From Pseudomonas sp. St316 (GTDB taxonomy: Bacteria; Pseudomonadota; Gammaproteobacteria; Pseudomonadales; Pseudomonadaceae), in NCBI RefSeq assembly GCF_018325905.1, contig NZ_AP021901.1:4340001-4404000 (forward strand): a DNA stretch of 64,000 nt, given 5' to 3'. Under the pieces are notes generated by a model, which saw nothing but the letters and a program-made list of their open reading frames with translations, was not told where the DNA came from and did not search any database. Made by a program: the position numbers and the translations under genes. Position 1 is the stretch's first letter. Each line of letters starts with the position of its first letter. Positions 18,155 through 28,845 of this stretch are shown one piece after another.

Positions 18155-18865
18155 GGAACCTGCGCCAAACCGGTCACGGCTATTGGTCAGGTGCAGCCAC
18201 ATGGCGGCGCGGGCGGCGTCCGGGTCCTGGCGTTTGATGGCGTTGAAGATCGCCTCGTGCTCGAGGTTGGCCAGTTGTGCCAGCTTGCTCAGGTCCGCCT
18301 GGCCGCGTTCGGCCACGTTCACTCGGGTCCTGGGGATCATCGCACTGCCCAGGTGCTGCATGATTTCGACAAAACAGGCATTGTCCGTGGCCTCGGCGAT
18401 GAGCAGATGGAAGCGCCGGTCGGCCTCGACACAGCTGTCGTTGTTGCTGGACAACCGCTGATAGTCATCCAGCGCCTGGCGCATCTGCTGCAACTGGTGT
18501 TCGCTGCGACGCTGGGCCGCCAAGGCGACTGCCTGGGTTTCCAGGCCCAGACGCAGCTCCAGGATTGCCCGCACACCCGCCGCAGTGTCGACATTGAGCC
18601 GCAACCCCGGCTCGCCGGTTTGCGCCAGCACAAAGGTGCCGATGCCGTGGCGGGTCTCCACCAGCCCCGAAGCCTGCAACTTGGAAAGCGCCTCGCGCAC
18701 CACCGTCCGGCTGACGCCGTGGGCCCGCACGATGGCGCCTTCGGAGGGCAGCTTCTCCCCCGGTTTCAGTTGCCCCAGCAGAATGCTCTGACTCAACTTC
18801 TCCACCAGGTCATAGGCCAGATTCTGGGTGCGCTTGCGGGCAGGCATTTCGGTGTTTGGCTGCAT
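18152..18865 (-). CDS. FCD-type GntR regulator, probable repressor of glucarate use
   Basis: A 237-residue FadR-subfamily regulator: winged helix in residues 15-80 (LPSEGAIVRAHGVSRTVVREA) and a C-terminal all-helical FCD effector domain with the metal-binding pattern D-x3-H (DRRFHLLIAEA) and later histidines. The ATG at 18865 has AAGGAT upstream. It is divergent from glucarate dehydratase; TTGTATGACAA, a match to the FCD-GntR operator, lies 60 bases upstream of its own start and a partial copy covers the gudD promoter. Glucarate or a breakdown product is the likely effector, by inference. Its stop codon is contributed by the REPIN array. Confidence 0.9.
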   Translation of the reverse strand: MQPNTEMPARKRTQNLAYDLVEKLSQSILLGQLKPGEKLPSEGAIVRAHGVSRTVVREALSKLQASGLVETRHGIGTFVLAQTGEPGLRLNVDTAAGVRAILELRLGLETQAVALAAQRRSEHQLQQMRQALDDYQRLSSNNDSCVEADRRFHLLIAEATDNACFVEIMQHLGSAMIPRTRVNVAERGQADLSKLAQLANLEHEAIFNAIKRQDPDAARAAMWLHLTNSRDRFGAGS

Positions 18866-18924
18866 GGTCGCGGATCCTTGAATGGGCAGTCTGAACGGCG
18901 GAACAAACCACATCGGCCGACAAC

Positions 18925-18935
18925 TTGTATGACAA
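18925..18935. promoter_or_regulatory. GntR/FCD operator candidate
   Basis: TTGTATGACAA is a perfect palindrome around ATG (TTGT-3-ACAA) and matches the general GT-N3-AC operator of FadR-type regulators. It sits upstream of the GntR gene in the gap shared with gudD, which suggests autoregulation. Confidence 0.55.
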
Positions 18936-19077
18936 CCTCAATCATGGCATCCCTTCAGCAGTTCCGCCAGACCGGAGCAGATCGATAAAATTCCTCATAC
19001 CCAATATAAATATGAACAAAATCAATCAACTAACGAAAAAACAAAGATCCGAGCTCAACCTGAACATCAAAGGACAC

Positions 19078-19109
19078 TTGTAAGATAAAAATTTCAAGTT
19101 GTATGATGT
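19078..19109 (+). promoter_or_regulatory. gudD promoter overlapped by a partial GntR operator
   Basis: TTGTAA at 19078-19083 and TATGAT at 19102-19107 are separated by 18 bases and make a plausible sigma-70 promoter for gudD. The -10 lies inside TTGTATGATG (19099-19108), one conserved half of the palindrome at 18925. Confidence 0.45.
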
Positions 19110-19163
19110 CTATCAACGTCATTGCCATACGATGCCCGTATAAAAACAACGAGTGGGACAATT

Positions 19164-20507
19164 ATGCATACCCAAGACACCCGCAAAGCCCCGATCATCA
19201 CCAGCATGCAAATCGTGCCTGTGGCCGGCCATGACGGCATGCTGCTGAACCTCAGCGGCGCCCATGGCCCGTTCTTCACCCGCAACATCGTCATCCTCAA
19301 GGACAACGCCGGCCACACCGGCGTGGGCGAAGTACCCGGCGGCGAGCGCATTCGCCAGACCCTCGAAGACGCCCGCTCACTGGTGGTCGGCAGCCCGATT
19401 GGCACGTACCAGAAGATCCTCAACACCGTGCGCCACGCCTTTGCCGACCGCGATGCCGGCGGCCGTGGCTTGCAGACCTTCGACCTGCGCATCACCATCC
19501 ACGCGGTCACCGGCCTGGAAGCGGCACTGCTAGACCTGCTCGGCCAGCACCTGGACGTACCGGTCGCCGCCCTGCTCGGCGAAGGCCAGCAGCGTGACGA
19601 AGTGAAGATGCTCGGCTATCTGTTTTACGTCGGCGATCGCCAGCAGACCGACCTGGCCTATCGCAGCGAACCGGACGCCGACAACGACTGGTTCCGTATA
19701 CGCCATGAAAAAGCCCTGGACGCCGACGCCGTGGTCCGCCTGGCCGAAGCCGCCCACGCTCGCTATGGCTTCCAGGACTTCAAGCTCAAGGGCGGTGTGC
19801 TCAACGGCGACGCGGAAATCGAAGCGGTCACGGCGCTGGCCGAGCGCTTTCCCCAGGCACGCATCACCCTGGATCCGAACGGCGCCTGGTCACTCAAGGA
19901 AGCGGTCCGTTTGTGTCGCGACCAGCACAAGGTGCTGGCCTACGCCGAGGACCCTTGCGGTGCCGAGAACGGCTATTCGGGCCGCGAAGTCATGGCCGAG
20001 TTCCGCCGGGCCACGGGCCTGAAGACCGCCACCAACATGATCGCCACCGACTGGCGCGAGATGGGCCACGCCATCACCTTGCAGTCCGTGGACATTCCCC
20101 TGGCCGATCCGCATTTCTGGACCATGCAAGGTTCCGTGCGCGTGGCGCAGATGTGCAATGAATGGGGCCTGACCTGGGGCTCGCACTCCAACAACCATTT
20201 CGACATTTCCTTGGCGATGTTCACCCACGTGGCCGCTGCCGCACCGGGCGACATTACGGCCATCGACACCCATTGGATCTGGCAGGACGGCCAGCGGCTG
20301 ACCAAGGCACCCTTGCAGATCCAGGGTGGCTGCGTGCAGGTGCCGAAAAAACCGGGGCTGGGGATTGAGCTGGACACCGACCAACTGGCCAAGGCCCATG
20401 AGCTGTACAAGGGCATGGGACTTGGCGCGCGGGACGATGCGGTGGCAATGCAGTTCCTGATTCCGGGCTGGACGTTCAACAACAAGCGGCCGTGCCTGGT
20501 TCGCTGA
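19164..20507 (+). CDS. gudD: Glucarate dehydratase
   Basis: An enolase-superfamily enzyme, 447 residues, that dehydrates D-glucarate (and L-idarate) to 5-keto-4-deoxyglucarate. Family marks: the catalytic lysine in [17 protein letters not shown], the metal ligands in LDPNGAW and AEDPCG and an Asn in TNMIATDW, and the catalytic histidine in [13 protein letters not shown]. The ATG at 19164 fits the usual N-terminus; a longer start at 19122 is possible. AAAAACAA at 19142-19149, which fits the Hfq/Crc pattern, lies just before the ribosome-binding site. No glucarate transporter or downstream dehydratase/aldolase gene accompanies it here. Confidence 0.94.
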   Translation: MHTQDTRKAPIITSMQIVPVAGHDGMLLNLSGAHGPFFTRNIVILKDNAGHTGVGEVPGGERIRQTLEDARSLVVGSPIGTYQKILNTVRHAFADRDAGGRGLQTFDLRITIHAVTGLEAALLDLLGQHLDVPVAALLGEGQQRDEVKMLGYLFYVGDRQQTDLAYRSEPDADNDWFRIRHEKALDADAVVRLAEAAHARYGFQDFKLKGGVLNGDAEIEAVTALAERFPQARITLDPNGAWSLKEAVRLCRDQHKVLAYAEDPCGAENGYSGREVMAEFRRATGLKTATNMIATDWREMGHAITLQSVDIPLADPHFWTMQGSVRVAQMCNEWGLTWGSHSNNHFDISLAMFTHVAAAAPGDITAIDTHWIWQDGQRLTKAPLQIQGGCVQVPKKPGLGIELDTDQLAKAHELYKGMGLGARDDAVAMQFLIPGWTFNNKRPCLVR

Positions 20508-20522
20508 AGCGATCACTATCTC

Positions 20523-20614
20523 TTGTGGGCGCAAGCTTGCTCGCGATTGCGGTGGATCAGTCAACAGTGATATCGACTGGCACCCCGCTATCGCGAGCAA
20601 GCTCGCTCCCACAA
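20523..20614. repeat. REPIN
   Basis: Inverted REP pair (TTGTGGGCGCAAGCTTGCTC and the complement-type GAGCAAGCTCGCTCCCACAA) between the convergent gudD and glgB genes. Confidence 0.88.
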
Positions 20615-20628
20615 GGGGGGCTGCGTGA

Positions 20629-22863
20629 TTAGCCCTCTGGCCGCAAGATCAATACCGCCAACGGCGGCAAGTTGAGTTCCAACGACAAGGCCTGGCCATG
20701 ACTGGGCACTTCTTCGGTGGAGGCACCGCCGCCGTTGCCATAGTTGGACCCGGCGTAGGTGTCGGCATCGCTGTTGAGCAATTCGACCCAGCGTCCGGCG
20801 AACGGCACGCCGACCCGGTAGGCCTCGCGCGGCACCGGAGTGAAGTTGGCGACCACCAGCACCGGCCGGCCCTCCTTGCTCCAGCGCAGCCAGGCGTAGA
20901 CGCTGTTGAGCGCATCGTCACCAATCAACCACTGGAACCCCTGGGGCGCATCATCCTGGTCGTGCAGCGCCGGTTCTTCGCGATACAGACGGTTCAGATC
21001 GCTCACCAGTTTCTGCACGCCACGGTGCTCAGGGTATTGCAGCAGGTACCAGTCCAATTGCTGGTCGTGGTTCCACTCGCGCCATTGGCCGAATTCACAG
21101 CCCATGAACAACAGCTTCTTGCCGGGATGGCCCCACATGAAGCTGAGGTAGGCCCTCAGGTTAGCGAATTTCTGCCAGCGATCACCGGGCATCTTGTCGA
21201 TCAGCGAGCGTTTTCCATGGACCACTTCGTCATGGGAAATCGGCAGGACGAAGCGCTCGGACCAGGCATACACCAGGCCGAAGCTCAGTTCGTTATGGTG
21301 ATGGGCGCGGTACACCGGGTCTTGCTGGATGTAGTGCAGCGAATCGTGCATCCAGCCCATGTTCCACTTGTACGCAAACCCCAAGCCGCCCTGCTGGGTG
21401 CTCTGGCTGACGCCTGGCCATGCCGTTGATTCTTCGGCGATGACCAGCGCACCGGGGGTTTCCAACGCCACCACATCATTGAGGTGGCGCAGGAAATCGA
21501 TGGCTTCAAGGTTTTCCCGACCGCCATGGCGGTTGGGCACCCACTCACCGGCCTTGCGCGAATAGTCGCGGTACAACATCGAGGCCACGGCATCCACCCG
21601 CAGGCCATCGATGTGGAAATGCTTGAGCCAGTGCAGCGCCGACGCCAGCATGAAACCGTGGACCTCGGTGCGACCCAGGTTATAGATCAGCGTGTCCCAA
21701 TCCTGGTGGAAGCCTTCCAGCGGATTGCCGTATTCGTACAGCGCGGTGCCGTCAAACTGGGCCAGGCCATGGGTGTCGGTGGGGAAATGCGCTGGCACCC
21801 AGTCGAGGATGACCCCGATATTGGCCTGGTGGCAGGCGTTGACGAACGCGGCGAAATCGTCCGGCGAACCGAAGCGTGCCGTTGGCGCGAATTGCGACAG
21901 TGGCTGATAGCCCCAGGAACCGCCGAACGGGTGCTCCATGATCGGCATCAGCTCGATGTGGGTGAAGCCCAGGTCCTTGACATACGGGATCAACCGCTCG
22001 GCCATTTCATGCCAGTTGTATTGCCGGGCCACCTCGCCCGCCTCGTCGATTTCGCACTGCCAGGAGCCGGCGTGCAATTCGTAGATCGACAGCGGCGCAC
22101 CCGGGAGCTGCCGCTCGCGACGGTGCTGCATCCACTCGTCGTCCTGCCACTCGATCTTCAACGGTGACGCAACTTTCGACGCCGTGTCTGGCGGCATCTG
22201 CGTGGCCAGGGCCACCGGGTCGGCCTTGAGCGGCAGGATGCCGTGGGCACCGAGGATTTCATATTTGTAGCCTTCACCCGCACCAAGCCGCGGAATGAAC
22301 AGCTCCCACACGCCAGACGGATAGCGGATGCGCATCGGATGCCGACGCCCGTCCCAGGCGTTGAAATCCCCGACCACCGAAACGCGCCGGGCATTCGGCG
22401 CCCAGACCGCGAACCGCACGCCGTCGATGCCATCGACGGTGGTCAGTTGCGCACCGAGGCAGGAACTGAGATCGCGGTGATTGCCCTCGCCAAACAGGTA
22501 AAGGTCCATCTCCCCCAGCAACGGACCGAAGCTGTAGGGGTCTTCGGCAACCTGCTCGCCGCCAGCCCAACGGGTGCGCAGCAAGTACGCCTGGGCATGG
22601 TCGAAATGGCCGACGAACAGCCCCGGGGTTTCGGTGGATTGCAGCTCCCCCAGCTCTTCGCCGCCATCACGGGCAAGCACCTGCACGCTCAAGGCTCCGG
22701 GCAGATACGCACGAATGAATTGGCCGCCAACGTCGTCGCCATGCGGCCCCAGGATGGAAAACGGGTCGTGGTGTTCGGCACGCACCAGCGCGTCGATGTC
22801 ATGGGGCGCCGGCAGCAAGGACTCCTTGGCCTGCCCCTGTGGTTCTTTGTTCGAAACACTCAT
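20629..22863 (-). CDS. glgB: 1,4-alpha-glucan branching enzyme
   Basis: A GH13 branching enzyme of 744 residues that makes alpha-1,6 branches in glycogen-like glucan. It has an N-terminal CBM48 module (about residues 120-210, with [20 protein letters not shown]), a catalytic barrel with the nucleophile Asp in [13 protein letters not shown] and the acid Glu in [12 protein letters not shown], and a C-terminal beta domain. The ATG at 22863 has GGAGAG upstream; a GTG at 22875 is unlikely. It begins 11 bases after treS and ends the operon glgE, treS, glgB. Here it would branch glucan made by GlgE. Confidence 0.96.
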   Translation of the reverse strand: MSVSNKEPQGQAKESLLPAPHDIDALVRAEHHDPFSILGPHGDDVGGQFIRAYLPGALSVQVLARDGGEELGELQSTETPGLFVGHFDHAQAYLLRTRWAGGEQVAEDPYSFGPLLGEMDLYLFGEGNHRDLSSCLGAQLTTVDGIDGVRFAVWAPNARRVSVVGDFNAWDGRRHPMRIRYPSGVWELFIPRLGAGEGYKYEILGAHGILPLKADPVALATQMPPDTASKVASPLKIEWQDDEWMQHRRERQLPGAPLSIYELHAGSWQCEIDEAGEVARQYNWHEMAERLIPYVKDLGFTHIELMPIMEHPFGGSWGYQPLSQFAPTARFGSPDDFAAFVNACHQANIGVILDWVPAHFPTDTHGLAQFDGTALYEYGNPLEGFHQDWDTLIYNLGRTEVHGFMLASALHWLKHFHIDGLRVDAVASMLYRDYSRKAGEWVPNRHGGRENLEAIDFLRHLNDVVALETPGALVIAEESTAWPGVSQSTQQGGLGFAYKWNMGWMHDSLHYIQQDPVYRAHHHNELSFGLVYAWSERFVLPISHDEVVHGKRSLIDKMPGDRWQKFANLRAYLSFMWGHPGKKLLFMGCEFGQWREWNHDQQLDWYLLQYPEHRGVQKLVSDLNRLYREEPALHDQDDAPQGFQWLIGDDALNSVYAWLRWSKEGRPVLVVANFTPVPREAYRVGVPFAGRWVELLNSDADTYAGSNYGNGGGASTEEVPSHGQALSLELNLPPLAVLILRPEG

Positions 22864-22874
22864 GATTCTCTCCA

Positions 22875-25800
22875 CTAAATCGGTCCGGCTACGTCGGAAA
22901 AGGGTTGCAGCCCACTCAATAACCCGACCAGACCGTGCAACGGCACGGGCAGCCAGGTGGGGCGATTCTCGGCTTCATAGGCCACTTCATAGGCCGCCTT
23001 CTCCAGGCCGAACAACGCCAGCGCGGCGTCTTCGCCTTCAGCATCCTTCCACTCATGGGCAAGACTAGCTGCCGCCAGCCGATATGCCTCGACAAATGCC
23101 TGGCGAGCCTCTTTCAAATAACGATCGGCGACCCGTTGCCGCGCCGCATCGGCATCGGCCGTGCTGTCGACGGTGTGCAAGTGAATCGCCATGGCCGCCG
23201 CATAATCGAAGGAGCGCAACACGCCACTGACGTCCTTATAAGGGCTGTGCTTGCCCCGTCGCTCATGCAATGGCCGCGCCGGCTCACCTTCGAAGTCGAT
23301 CAGGTAGGCGTCGCCCTTGATCACCAGCACCTGACCCAGGTGCAGGTCGCCATGGACGCGGATGCGCAAGCCTCCCTCAGCCTTGCCGGCCAGTACCTGG
23401 ACATGGGCCAGGACGGTTTTCTTGTGCTCCAGCAAACGTGCGACCATGGCCTGGTCCGCGGGGTTCAATTGGCCCTGGTTCTGCTTGAGCAGGCGCAAGG
23501 CGTTTTCGACTTGGGCGACCACGTCCTTGCCGATGGCCTGGGCTTGCTTGGCGTTGGTGGCCTGCGGCGCGAAATCCGGGTCGTCGGTGGCCTGGGCCAA
23601 TACCTGGTGCATTTCCCCCAGGCGCTGGCCGAGCATGCCGGCGAAATCCTTGAGTTCGCCCAGGGCGTTGTAATGCTGCTCCTGTTCGGACACCGCGTCC
23701 GCCAGCTCATCGCGCAGGGCGCGCTCCAGGTTGTTCTGGGTCCATTCCCAGGCGTCGCCCTGATTGCTCAAGTAGCCCTGGGCGATCATTAGCAGCGCAT
23801 CTTCACCCTGGGCGTCGCGGCGAACCACCGAACCCAGCAACGGTGAAATGTTGCTGAAACCGGCAGCGGTCAGGTAGGCGCTCATTTCCAGTTCCGGGTG
23901 CACACCCGAGGCGACCTTGCGAATCAGCTTGAGCACCAGGCTGCTCCCTACCACCACCGAACTGTTGGACTGTTCGGCGGACAGGTAACGCACCTCTGGT
24001 TCGTCTCCCAGGTTCAGCGCAGCCAGGCCTTCGGTGGGTTCGAAGCGCAACTCACCTTCGGCAAACGGCAGCACCGTGGCGGCCTGCATGCTTTGCAATA
24101 CGGCCCGCACGAAGCTTTCCAGGCTGAATGCATCGGTGATCAAGCCCACCTGACGCACCCGACGTACCCGCGACAACGCCAATTGCTGCGGCAACGCCGC
24201 ACCGACCTGGTCTTCGGCGAGCAGGCCGAACGGCAGCTGATAACGCAGGGTCTGACCGCCACTGGTGACATCGATTTCGCTGAGCAACACGGGGTGCTGT
24301 GGATCACCGAAGCGCACGCCATAAACAATGTCGACCTTCTCGATCGCACTGTCCTTGCCGGCGAACCAGCGCCGGTTCTGCAGCCAGCTCGGCAGGATGG
24401 TTTGCTCCAACGTGGTGCGCGATGGCGCTTCGAGCAATTCTTCCAAGCGTTTTTTCAGCACCAGGGTGGTGAAGTCCGGCAAGCTCTGGGCCGGTTCCAC
24501 GTGCCAACTCGGCATCTGGTTCTCGGCTGCCAAAGCGAACCAATAGAAACCGTACGGCGCCAGGGTCAGCAGGAAGTTCAACTGGCCGATGGGTGGGAAA
24601 GCGTTGCCGCCGAGCATCTCCACCGGGACCATGCCGGCGTAGGTCGACAGATCCAGCTCGGCAGCCTGGGCGCTGCGGGACACGTTGGCCACGCAGAGGA
24701 TAATTTCGTGCTTGCCTTCCGGGCTGGTGTATTCCCGGGTGTAGGCCAGGATCCGACGGTTGCTCGGCGACAGCATTTTCAGCGTGCCTCGGCCGAAGGC
24801 TTGTGACTGCTTGCGCACCGCCAGCATCCGACGAGTCCAGTTAAGCAGCGAATGCGGATCGCCGGCCTGGGTCTCGACGTTGACCGACTGGTAGCCGTAT
24901 TGCGGGTCCATGATCGGCGGCAGCACCAGGCTGGCCGGGTCGGCCCGCGAGAAGCCGCCGTTGCGGTCGATGGACCACTGCATTGGCGTACGCACGCCAT
25001 CGCGGTCGCCCAGATAGATGTTGTCGCCCATGCCGATTTCATCGCCGTAGTACAGCGTCGGCGTGCCAGGCATCGACAACAGCAGGCTGTTGAGCAACTC
25101 GACGCGCCGACGGTCGCGCTCCACCAACGGCGCCAGGCGCCGACGAATGCCCAGGTTGATACGCGCTCGGCGGTCGGCGGCGTAATAATTCCACAGGTAA
25201 TCGCGCTCCTTGTCAGTGACCATCTCCAGGGTCAGTTCATCGTGGTTGCGCAGGAAAATCGCCCACTGGCAATTGGCCGGGATCTCCGGGGTCTGGCGCA
25301 GGATGTCGGTAATAGGGAAGCGATCTTCCTGGGCCAACGCCATGTACATGCGCGGCATCAGCGGAAAATGGAAGGCCATGTGGCATTCGTCACCGTTCAT
25401 CCCTTGGGCGTCGACATCGCCGAAGTACAACTGGGTGTCTTCCGGCCACTGGTTGGCTTCGGCCAGCAACATGCGGTCGGGGTAGTTGGCATCGATCTCG
25501 GCACGAATCTGCTTGAGGACGTCGTGGGTCTCGGGCAGGTTTTCGTTGTTGGTGCCGTCGCGCTCGATCAGGTACGGGATGGCGTCCAGGCGCAAGCCGT
25601 CGATGCCCATGTCCAGCCAGTAGCGCATCACCGACAGCACGGCCTTGATGACCTGTGGGTTATCAAAGTTGAGGTCGGGCTGGTGGGAGTAGAAGCGGTG
25701 CCAGAAGTACTGGCCCGCCACGGGGTCCCAGGTCCAGTTGGACTTCTCGGTGTCGAGGAAAATGATTCGCGTGCCATCGTATTTGTGGTCATCGTCGGAC

Positions 25801-26219
25801 CAGACGTAGAAGTCCCGCGCCGCCGAACCCGGCTTGGCCTTGCGCGCGCGCTGAAACCACGGATGCTGGTCCGAGGTGTGGTTGATGACCAGTTCGGTGA
25901 TGACCCGCAGGTTGCGTTTGTGGGCTTCAGCGATGAAGCGCCGCGCATCGGCCATGGTGCCGTAGTCGGCGCTGACGCCACGGTATTCGGCAATGTCATA
26001 ACCGTCGTCGCGCCTGGGCGAAGGATAGAACGGCAGCAGCCAGATGGTGTTGACGCCCAGGTCGGCGATGTAGTCGAGCTTTTCGATCAGGCCGGGAAAG
26101 TCACCGATACCGTCGTTATTGGAGTCGAAATAGGATTTTACGTGGACCTGGTAAATCACCGCGTCCTTGTACCAGAGCGGATCTTTGATGAAGGTGGCAG
26201 ACCGGGGTTTCTTCGCCAT
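22875..26219 (-). CDS. treS: Trehalose synthase fused to maltokinase
   Basis: A 1114-residue two-domain protein. The N-terminal part (about residues 1-550) is a GH13 trehalose synthase that interconverts maltose and trehalose, with catalytic Asp in [11 protein letters not shown], Glu in [11 protein letters not shown] and [10 protein letters not shown]. The C-terminal part (about 630-1110) is a maltokinase (Pep2/Mak) that makes maltose-1-phosphate with ATP; its kinase motifs are [12 protein letters not shown] and [12 protein letters not shown]. The fusion therefore turns trehalose into the GlgE substrate in one polypeptide. The ATG at 26219 has AGGAG upstream. It lies between glgE and glgB. 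Confidence 0.95.
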   Translation of the reverse strand: MAKKPRSATFIKDPLWYKDAVIYQVHVKSYFDSNNDGIGDFPGLIEKLDYIADLGVNTIWLLPFYPSPRRDDGYDIAEYRGVSADYGTMADARRFIAEAHKRNLRVITELVINHTSDQHPWFQRARKAKPGSAARDFYVWSDDDHKYDGTRIIFLDTEKSNWTWDPVAGQYFWHRFYSHQPDLNFDNPQVIKAVLSVMRYWLDMGIDGLRLDAIPYLIERDGTNNENLPETHDVLKQIRAEIDANYPDRMLLAEANQWPEDTQLYFGDVDAQGMNGDECHMAFHFPLMPRMYMALAQEDRFPITDILRQTPEIPANCQWAIFLRNHDELTLEMVTDKERDYLWNYYAADRRARINLGIRRRLAPLVERDRRRVELLNSLLLSMPGTPTLYYGDEIGMGDNIYLGDRDGVRTPMQWSIDRNGGFSRADPASLVLPPIMDPQYGYQSVNVETQAGDPHSLLNWTRRMLAVRKQSQAFGRGTLKMLSPSNRRILAYTREYTSPEGKHEIILCVANVSRSAQAAELDLSTYAGMVPVEMLGGNAFPPIGQLNFLLTLAPYGFYWFALAAENQMPSWHVEPAQSLPDFTTLVLKKRLEELLEAPSRTTLEQTILPSWLQNRRWFAGKDSAIEKVDIVYGVRFGDPQHPVLLSEIDVTSGGQTLRYQLPFGLLAEDQVGAALPQQLALSRVRRVRQVGLITDAFSLESFVRAVLQSMQAATVLPFAEGELRFEPTEGLAALNLGDEPEVRYLSAEQSNSSVVVGSSLVLKLIRKVASGVHPELEMSAYLTAAGFSNISPLLGSVVRRDAQGEDALLMIAQGYLSNQGDAWEWTQNNLERALRDELADAVSEQEQHYNALGELKDFAGMLGQRLGEMHQVLAQATDDPDFAPQATNAKQAQAIGKDVVAQVENALRLLKQNQGQLNPADQAMVARLLEHKKTVLAHVQVLAGKAEGGLRIRVHGDLHLGQVLVIKGDAYLIDFEGEPARPLHERRGKHSPYKDVSGVLRSFDYAAAMAIHLHTVDSTADADAARQRVADRYLKEARQAFVEAYRLAAASLAHEWKDAEGEDAALALFGLEKAAYEVAYEAENRPTWLPVPLHGLVGLLSGLQPFSDVAGPI

Positions 26220-26268
26220 TTGCAACTCCTGATGAATTCAATAAAGCCGCGGAAGGCTTGTGAGGTCT

Positions 26269-26304
26269 TTTTGTGGCGAGGGGATAAATCCCCTCGCCAC
26301 AAAA
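26269..26304. repeat. Long perfect hairpin between glgE and treS
   Basis: Two 17-base arms (TTTTGTGGCGAGGGGAT and its complement) are separated by only two bases. The element lies in the 108-base gap inside the glg operon. There is no T-run after the stem in the minus direction, so it is not a standard terminator. The same sequence, degenerate, flanks the REPINs at 1250-1382 and near 43820, so it is a second mobile-type palindrome of this genome. Confidence 0.85.
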
Positions 26305-26327
26305 GCTCTCCTCAACATTGCACTGCG

Positions 26328-28325
26328 TTACGCCACGCTGATCCGCCAGATCCCGAACGGCTGGTAGGCAGGGTCGATCCGCATGAACTGGTACTTGCCG
26401 TGCCAGCTCCAACGATGTCCGTTCATCAGATCCTCGCCCTGGGTCTGGGCGTCGTCGGGCAGGCCCATCTCCCACAGCGGCAACTCAAAACTGGCTTCCT
26501 GCGGGTTGTGCGGATCGAGGCTCACCGCCACCAGGATGAAATTGCTGCCATCGGCGGTGCGTTTGCCGAAATAGAGAATGTTGTCGTTCCAGGCGTTGTA
26601 GATTTTCAGGCCCAGGTGGCTATGCAGTGCTGGGTTCTGACGACGGATGCGGTTGAGTTGGGCGATCTCGGCGACGATGTTGCCCGGCGCGGTGAAGTCC
26701 CGGGGACGGATCTCGTATTTCTCCGAATCGAGGTATTCCTCCTTGCCCGGCACTGGTGCCGACTCACACAGCTCGAAGCCCGAATACATGCCCCACAGGC
26801 CCGAGCCCATGGTTGCCAGGGCCGCGCGGATCAAGAAGCCCGCGCGCCCCGACTCATGGAGAAAGGCCGGATTGATGTCTGGCGTGTTGACGAAAAAGTT
26901 CGGCCGGTAGCATTCACGCCACGGCGATTCATTGAGTTCGCTGAAGTAGGTCGCCAGTTCAGCCTTGGTGTTGCGCCAGGTGAAATAGGTGTAGCTCTGG
27001 GAGTAACCGACCTTGCCCAACCGCGCCATCATGGCCGGCGTGGTGAACGCTTCAGCCAGGAAGATCACTTCAGGGTATTGGGCCCGTACATCGGCGATCA
27101 GCCATTGCCAGAACGGCAGTGGCTTGGTGTGAGGGTTGTCGACGCGGAATATCTTGACGCCTTCCTCGACCCAGCCCACCACGATGTCCCGCAGCTCCGT
27201 CCACAGACTGGGAATCGCATCGGCCGCGTAGAAATCGACGTTGACGATGTCCTGGTATTTCTTCGGTGGGTTTTCCGCATATTTGATCGTGCCGTCCGGC
27301 CGCCAGCTGAACCAGCCCGGGTGCTGCTTGAGCCAAGGGTGGTCTTGGGAACATTGGATCGCGAAGTCCAGGGCGATCTCCAGGCCGTGGTCAGCGGCCG
27401 CCGCCACCAGGCGTCGGAAGTCCTCGCGGCTACCCAATTGCGGGTGAATGGCCTCGTGACCGCCCTCCTCGCTGCCAATGGCATACGGGCTACCCGGGTC
27501 GTCGGGACCGGCAGTGAGGGAGTTATTCGGGCCTTTGCGGAAGCTGCGACCGATGGGGTGGATCGGCGGGAAGTACAGCACGTCGAAGCCCATGTCCTGG
27601 ATCACCGCCAGGCGCGAATGCACGTCGTTGAAAGTGCCGTGGCGCTGGGGATCGTCGGTGATCGAGCGGGGAAACAGCTCATACCAGCTGGCAAACTCGG
27701 ACAGCTTGCGCTCCACATCCAGCGGATATTCGGGGCTGATGCTCAAGTACGGGCGATGATCGGCCCGGGACATCAAATCGGCACTGCGCGGTGCCAGGAA
27801 CAGCGCCACCTGCTCGGTCGGCAACAGGCCGGAGAGCTCATGGTGCAAGGCCGCCAGTTGCTCGCTCAGTTCACCCGTGCTGCGCTCGACGGCCATTTGC
27901 ACCTGGTTGCGCCCTTCTTGCAACTCCAGGCTGATCGGCACCCCTGCACCGAATTTCTTTTCCAGCTCGTAGCGAAAACTGGCGAACTGATCGATCCAGG
28001 CCTCGATACAAAACACATAGCGGCCTTGTTCCGGCACGTTGAACAGGCCCTGCCAGCCGTTGTTGCCCAGGTCATCCATGACCTCGCTGTTCCACACTTC
28101 GTCCTGCAGCGCACGCCAGCGAATGCGTACGGCCAGCTTGTCATGACCATCGGCGAAGACTTTGCTGGTCACTGTCACGTCCTGCCCAGCCACGGCCTTG
28201 GCGGCGAATTGTCCACCGTCGATCACCGGCATGGTGTTTTCAATAGCAATACGCGGCAACAGCAAGGCTTGGGACAGCGGCAAATGCGGGTTGTAGGCCA
28301 GTTCAGTCGGGTGTTCGGCAGTCAT
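26328..28325 (-). CDS. glgE: Alpha-1,4-glucan:maltose-1-phosphate maltosyltransferase
   Basis: A GH13_3 enzyme of 665 residues that extends alpha-1,4-glucan with maltose from maltose-1-phosphate. It has an N-terminal all-helical/beta domain (residues 1-200), then a barrel with family motifs: PPIHPIGRSFRKG, the nucleophile Asp in FRVDNPHTKP and the acid Glu in FLAEAFTTPAMM. AAGGAG lies before the ATG at 28325. First gene of the operon. With TreS-maltokinase and GlgB it forms the complete GlgE route from trehalose to branched glucan. Confidence 0.96.
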   Translation of the reverse strand: MTAEHPTELAYNPHLPLSQALLLPRIAIENTMPVIDGGQFAAKAVAGQDVTVTSKVFADGHDKLAVRIRWRALQDEVWNSEVMDDLGNNGWQGLFNVPEQGRYVFCIEAWIDQFASFRYELEKKFGAGVPISLELQEGRNQVQMAVERSTGELSEQLAALHHELSGLLPTEQVALFLAPRSADLMSRADHRPYLSISPEYPLDVERKLSEFASWYELFPRSITDDPQRHGTFNDVHSRLAVIQDMGFDVLYFPPIHPIGRSFRKGPNNSLTAGPDDPGSPYAIGSEEGGHEAIHPQLGSREDFRRLVAAAADHGLEIALDFAIQCSQDHPWLKQHPGWFSWRPDGTIKYAENPPKKYQDIVNVDFYAADAIPSLWTELRDIVVGWVEEGVKIFRVDNPHTKPLPFWQWLIADVRAQYPEVIFLAEAFTTPAMMARLGKVGYSQSYTYFTWRNTKAELATYFSELNESPWRECYRPNFFVNTPDINPAFLHESGRAGFLIRAALATMGSGLWGMYSGFELCESAPVPGKEEYLDSEKYEIRPRDFTAPGNIVAEIAQLNRIRRQNPALHSHLGLKIYNAWNDNILYFGKRTADGSNFILVAVSLDPHNPQEASFELPLWEMGLPDDAQTQGEDLMNGHRWSWHGKYQFMRIDPAYQPFGIWRISVA

Positions 28326-28536
28326 CGAGCATCACTCCTTTTACGCCCCATGGACGCGCTTGTGGCGGTAAAGGCCCAACGGGTCCCTGAAAAAACTCAC
28401 TTAAACTCCGAACCGAATCAGCGGCTAAAAGTTCAGAGGGATTTGCCCCGGTGCATCCCGGGGATCAAAGCCGGTGCGAGGTGGTCAACAACAATAAGCA
28501 CGACTCAAGCCATGTGCGTCACGGAGACCCGTCCCG

Positions 28537-28701
28537 ATGAATATTCCCATCCCGGCCGAAACACCCGATCCGAACATCGACGATCCCACCTTGCCTCCGC
28601 CCGGCCCTGATCCGGAACCGATTCCAGAGAAAGACCCGCCGCTGGACCCACAACCGCCGCTGGGCGACCCGCCGAGCGAGGCGCCGCCGGAGCGGGTTTG
28701 A
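28537..28701 (+). CDS. Small proline-rich protein (54 aa)
   Basis: A 54-residue product in which nearly half the residues are proline and most others Asp or Glu (LPPPGPDPEPIPEKDPP in the middle). GGAG lies ten bases before the ATG. The composition predicts a disordered acidic chain with no signal peptide or membrane segment. Divergent from glgE. AACAACAATAA at 28487-28497, which fits the Hfq/Crc pattern, lies in its leader. Function unknown; it could be a spurious frame in GC-rich DNA, but the start context and codon use argue for a gene. Confidence 0.6.
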   Translation: MNIPIPAETPDPNIDDPTLPPPGPDPEPIPEKDPPLDPQPPLGDPPSEAPPERV

Positions 28702-28739
28702 TTCAAGCGTAGTAATAAAGCAACTGGATGACGAAAAAC

Positions 28740-28831
28740 CTGTGGGAATGAGCTTGCTCGCCAAAGCGGGGTGCCAGTCTGTATAGACGTTGGCTGGCAG
28801 GACGCCCTCGCGAGCAAGCTCGCTCCCACAA
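28740..28831. repeat. REPIN
   Basis: Inverted REP pair (CTGTGGGAATGAGCTTGCTC and GAGCAAGCTCGCTCCCACA) between the convergent proline-rich gene and the MgtC-like gene; the left copy is slightly degenerate. Confidence 0.85.
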
Positions 28832-28845
28832 GTCTTATGCTCAGG

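Noticed and set aside
26269..26304. Rho-independent terminator after glgE
   Set aside because: The stem is followed by AAG rather than a T-run in the direction of glgE transcription, and it lies inside an apparent operon.
24852..28610. A 1252-codon open frame on the plus strand opposite glgE and treS
   Set aside because: It is the complement of two clearly recognised enzymes on the minus strand. Long antisense frames are common in GC-rich DNA, and its translation shows no family motif.
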